From Halobacteriovorax vibrionivorans (GTDB taxonomy: Bacteria; Bdellovibrionota; Bacteriovoracia; Bacteriovoracales; Bacteriovoracaceae), in NCBI RefSeq assembly GCF_003346865.1, contig NZ_QDKL01000003.1, forward strand, positions 727,821 to 791,820: a stretch of 64,000 bases of DNA, written 5' to 3'. The notes below the pieces were generated by a model. The model was not told the origin of the DNA. It worked only from the letters and a program-made list of their open reading frames with translations, and did no database searches. The position numbers and the translations under genes were made by a program. This document shows positions 61,991 through 64,000 of the stretch, piece after piece; within the stretch, counting starts at the first letter, position 1, and every line of letters starts with the position of its first letter.

Positions 61991-62863
61991 ATGCAAGCTC
62001 ATAAACTAAAAAAGGTTGAAAAGTACAACTTATCACAGGGTACTATATTTGAAATTTCAAAGCTGAGATTAGAGATAAATGGTAGAAAAAGAGCGATTAG
62101 AACAATCTATCCAGAAGTTAATTTTAAAAATATAAAATATGCAGTTTTACTTACACAATCATGTGACCTAGTTAATGACCTTGTGTTTGAAAAGAAAGGT
62201 GGAAAGCTAGACAAAGGCCCTTTCCCGCAAAAGTATAAATATAGAACCACAAAGGTACCACACTTAACATTCTGTTTGCTTGAGCCTATTGATAAATTTA
62301 TAGATCGATTTACAACAATAAATAAGGATGACTTCATAATTGATCTAGATGATTACATCGACGGTCTATCTAGTACCTTTAATGTAGATATTTTTTCTAA
62401 AGAAAGAGCCTTAGTTACAATTGAGAAGGAGGTCGAAAGATTGTTGCAAAATAACCATCCTTGGGCATTCTTCGTTTCTCTCCCCCCTAAAAGTAAAAAG
62501 CAATACTTTTTTGCAAACTTAACAAAGATACTGCCAGTCAAGGTCACTCATTATGAGTCTATTTTAGATCTAGCAGAGTTCCAATTAAGTGGTGAATTTT
62601 CAGATAAACTTGCATGGAAACTTGCGAGTCTATACGGAAGAGTTGGAACAAAAGACTATTCTTCCGTAGAGATAAAAAAAATAAGTTCTGATATCTTTAC
62701 AATAGTTGAAAATAAAGTATTTGGTTTATCTAAAAAGTTCACAGACTTTGATTCAGATACTTTTAAAAAATTAAAAAAAGAGCTTAACAAAGCAAAGAGC
62801 TCAGCAACGCCAGAAGTAAACGTTGCTCAAGCAATAAAAAATGCATTTAACAAGGATACATAG
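61991..62863 (+). CDS. Hypothetical protein with QSCDL motif
   Basis: 290 residues, no membrane helix. YAVLLTQSCDLVND (about 49-62) holds a short conserved-looking motif seen in uncharacterised proteins of mobile islands; the middle is alpha/beta and the end is a lysine-rich helix. A second gene of the unit that starts with the extended -10 promoter. Enzymatic function cannot be assigned. Confidence 0.6.
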   Translation: MQAHKLKKVEKYNLSQGTIFEISKLRLEINGRKRAIRTIYPEVNFKNIKYAVLLTQSCDLVNDLVFEKKGGKLDKGPFPQKYKYRTTKVPHLTFCLLEPIDKFIDRFTTINKDDFIIDLDDYIDGLSSTFNVDIFSKERALVTIEKEVERLLQNNHPWAFFVSLPPKSKKQYFFANLTKILPVKVTHYESILDLAEFQLSGEFSDKLAWKLASLYGRVGTKDYSSVEIKKISSDIFTIVENKVFGLSKKFTDFDSDTFKKLKKELNKAKSSATPEVNVAQAIKNAFNKDT

Positions 62864-62970
62864 CTTTTTTCTTCTCAATATGACCGGACGTGACTCACGT
62901 TCGCTCTGTTGTTAATGATCCTTACTTAACTTGTTGGATTAACTTAAACCAAGATAAATCCACCAAAATA

Positions 62971-62999
62971 AAAAAGCCCACTCAACGAGTGGGCTTTTT
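62971..62999. terminator. Bidirectional terminator
   Basis: AAAAAGCCCACTC and GAGTGGGCTTTTT are perfect 13-bp arms around AAC. A-run on one side and T-run on the other make it work in both directions, serving the plus-strand gene ending at 62863 and possibly the minus-strand gene ending at 63245. Confidence 0.88.
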
Positions 63000-63039
63000 T
63001 GTTTTTATGGATATTAGTAAGCGATCTAATTGCTCTTGG

Positions 63040-63110
63040 CGGTTGCCTACAGGATGTAGGTATGTCGCGGAGGCCATGGATGGCCGAGAGCGACTCCCAT
63101 GCAAACTTGC
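63040..63110. repeat. Single GC-rich hairpin repeat related to the 16.9 kb unit
   Basis: The plus strand reads CAGGATGTAGGTATGTCGCG, and further on GGCCGAGAGCG and CATGC. The inverse of the 51-bp unit at 16.9 kb has CAGGATGGACGGTATGTCCG, GAGCCGAGAGCGG and CATGC in the same order. It contains hairpins CTACA-GGA-TGTAG and GGCCAT-GG-ATGGCC. It appears to be a diverged copy of one dispersed repeat family. Confidence 0.65.
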
Positions 63111-63136
63111 CAACATTCTTAACTAACTTCCCAAAA

Positions 63137-63190
63137 AACAATTTCGCTTTAATATATGGCTCTAGGTCACTTTCCGTTGATCTTGTATTA
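63137..63190. repeat. Direct repeat, left copy
   Basis: 54 bases that align with 63947-64000 at roughly three positions of four, with core AGGTCACTTTCCGTTGATCTTG. Both copies have the same orientation and lie about 810 bases apart, with two minus-strand frames between them. A weaker match is at 53988-54012. Confidence 0.6.
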
Positions 63191-63244
63191 AGAAAAGCAT
63201 CTGGAACTTTTTATGTTTGTGTTTAGTAGCGCTTTTTGACGCTT

Positions 63245-63658
63245 TTACTTTACTGTTAGACAGTGAAACTTTTTTTCTGATATAAGCTCATTATCTTTAA
63301 GATTTGTAACTACAATTTTAAGTCCGTCTTCAGTTTTTATATAATCTCTTACGATCTCAATAAAATACTTATTCTTATATTTTCCAGCGAAGACCTCACT
63401 AAGAGTATCCTGAGAACAACTTCCCATAGTGTAAGCATTAACATAGTTATTCGTTAAAAATTCTCTCTTTAGTCCATCAGTGAAAACTCGATCAGTATAA
63501 AATGAGAAGTGAACATCGAATGCATGAGTACCGTCAACGATAACTTCCTCAATGTTTACATTAAAGTCGGCAAAGTTATTCTCGCAGTGATATTGAGATT
63601 CAAATTGTGGACATGCATATATTGCAGTGGCCATGAGTAATACTAAAATAGTTTTCAT
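63245..63658 (-). CDS. Small secreted protein
   Basis: 137 residues with a signal peptide (about 1-15, ending YACPQ; the Cys is probably not a lipobox). The mature part is strand-rich with cysteines at CPQF, YHCENN, GSCSQD and FHCLTV, which could pair. No recognised family. It lies between the two direct-repeat copies, like a cassette. Confidence 0.65.
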   Translation of the reverse strand: MKTILVLLMATAIYACPQFESQYHCENNFADFNVNIEEVIVDGTHAFDVHFSFYTDRVFTDGLKREFLTNNYVNAYTMGSCSQDTLSEVFAGKYKNKYFIEIVRDYIKTEDGLKIVVTNLKDNELISEKKFHCLTVK

Positions 63659-63753
63659 TTTTCCCCCTAAGAATATTTAAACTATTATCAGAAATTAAGA
63701 TTAATTGGTCAATTATTGTGCACAGCAACTACTTTATAATTGTTTTAGGTGCT

Positions 63754-63930
63754 TTATTTTATGACTAATTCGAAAAGCCTTTTGAAAATAGACTCATTAT
63801 CTAAATTCTTAAGTTCTCCCTGTACTGAATAGCAATATATGTCAGCAAAACAGAGTATTTCAGGGTCTGGTTTACAAAAAATAACATCAAAAGCTAGCCT
63901 GTTTTTTCCATATAAGCCCCGATGTATCAT
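63754..63930 (-). CDS. Possible small protein inside the repeat-flanked segment
   Basis: 58 residues from ATG 63930, or 65 from TTG 63951. The composition is protein-like (KPDPEILCFADIYCYS and an acidic C-terminus with helix), but no good ribosome site precedes either start and no family is recognised. It could be a shadow of the AT-rich sequence. Confidence 0.3.
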   Translation of the reverse strand: MIHRGLYGKNRLAFDVIFCKPDPEILCFADIYCYSVQGELKNLDNESIFKRLFELVIK

Positions 63931-63946
63931 TTTTGCAGAAAATATT

Positions 63947-64000
63947 AACAAATCCCCTTTTCAATATTTAGCTCCAGGTCACTTTTCGTTGACCTTGCGT
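63947..64000. repeat. Direct repeat, right copy, cut by the window edge
   Basis: Aligns with 63137-63190; core CCAGGTCACTTTTCGTTGAC. In the gene sense of the minus strand the core AGGTCA-ACGAAAAG-TGACCT is a perfect 6-bp inverted repeat. The copy may continue past the window. Confidence 0.6.

Larger units (their letters stand above)
62864..63244. other. Intergenic region with terminator and two kinds of repeat
   Basis: 381 bases without a convincing gene. In order: a symmetrical terminator (62971-62999), a GC-rich repeat related to the 51-bp unit of 16.9 kb (63040-63110) and a 54-base direct repeat (63137-63190). Three frames are open over parts of it, but none has a ribosome site, and the reading frames only follow the repeats. 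Confidence 0.7.

Noticed and set aside
62955..62972. CCACCA near 62960 as a copy of the tRNA-Ala 3' end (att site)
   Set aside because: Only about seven bases match and the flanking T-arm sequence is absent.
62890..63226. Three overlapping frames (62890+, 62944-, 62999+)
   Set aside because: They run through a terminator and repeat elements and none has a ribosome site.
63137..64000. Integron attC sites
   Set aside because: The repeats lack the GTTRRRY/RYYYAAC core pairs and no integron integrase is seen.

Overview
The window is low-GC DNA from a Gram-negative bacterium. The gene set best fits the predatory Bdellovibrionota, order Bacteriovoracales (Bacteriovorax/Halobacteriovorax-like). 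The signs are a Na+-translocating NQR operon, type II secretion genes, many secreted proteins of unknown function, orphan histidine kinases and a lysine-tailed bacterial histone. This placement is inferred from gene content; there is no marker gene such as 16S rRNA in the window.

Positions 1-46.5 kb look like chromosomal backbone. The left edge has the end of a type II secretion cluster (GspL-like end, GspM-like, GspN), a polyprenyl synthase, a MerR-like/IHF pair, and a two-gene type IIA topoisomerase that resembles the eukaryotic and T4 enzymes more than bacterial ParC/ParE. Next come RadD, three orphan histidine kinases around an acyltransferase plus haem-oxygenase-like oxidase pair, the complete nqrABCDEF operon with an elaborate hairpin and tandem-repeat tail, YchJ, a methyltransferase, a MATE exporter, a K+ channel, an exonuclease-DinG helicase, a BolA protein and a minor-pilin operon with an EF-hand protein. 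The last part holds RmuC, an M23 lipoprotein, hisS, a histone-fold protein with a lysine-rich tail, and large secreted proteins up to a tRNA-Ala(GGC) at 46449-46524.

Positions 46.5-64 kb are an accessory region, more AT-rich and mostly made of unrecognised genes. A double-XRE regulator opens it, followed by small membrane proteins and lipoproteins. A tight four-gene minus-strand operon (53038 to 50510) then encodes a winged-helix protein and an AbiTii-type protein that share the short motif SQIQQGT-x-x-SSQ, a zinc-ribbon protein and a PD-(D/E)XK nuclease. This is the best candidate for an undescribed defence system in the window. Next is a cargo segment with a second PD-(D/E)XK protein and a membrane gene frameshifted in a run of seven Gs. 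It is flanked by a decayed copy of the first 130 bp of a sigma-factor gene and by the intact sigma gene.

From 56.1 to 61.6 kb lies a mobile-element core on the plus strand: sigma-70-like factor, membrane protein, VirD4/TraD-like ATPase, Replic_Relax-like protein, a nested inverted repeat that could be an oriT, two excisionase-like proteins and a tyrosine integrase. No relaxase or secretion channel is visible, so it is probably mobilised by a helper. No duplicated att site could be found, so the boundaries are unknown. Beyond the integrase are a two-gene unit with its own promoter and a cassette-like segment flanked by imperfect direct repeats running off the right edge.
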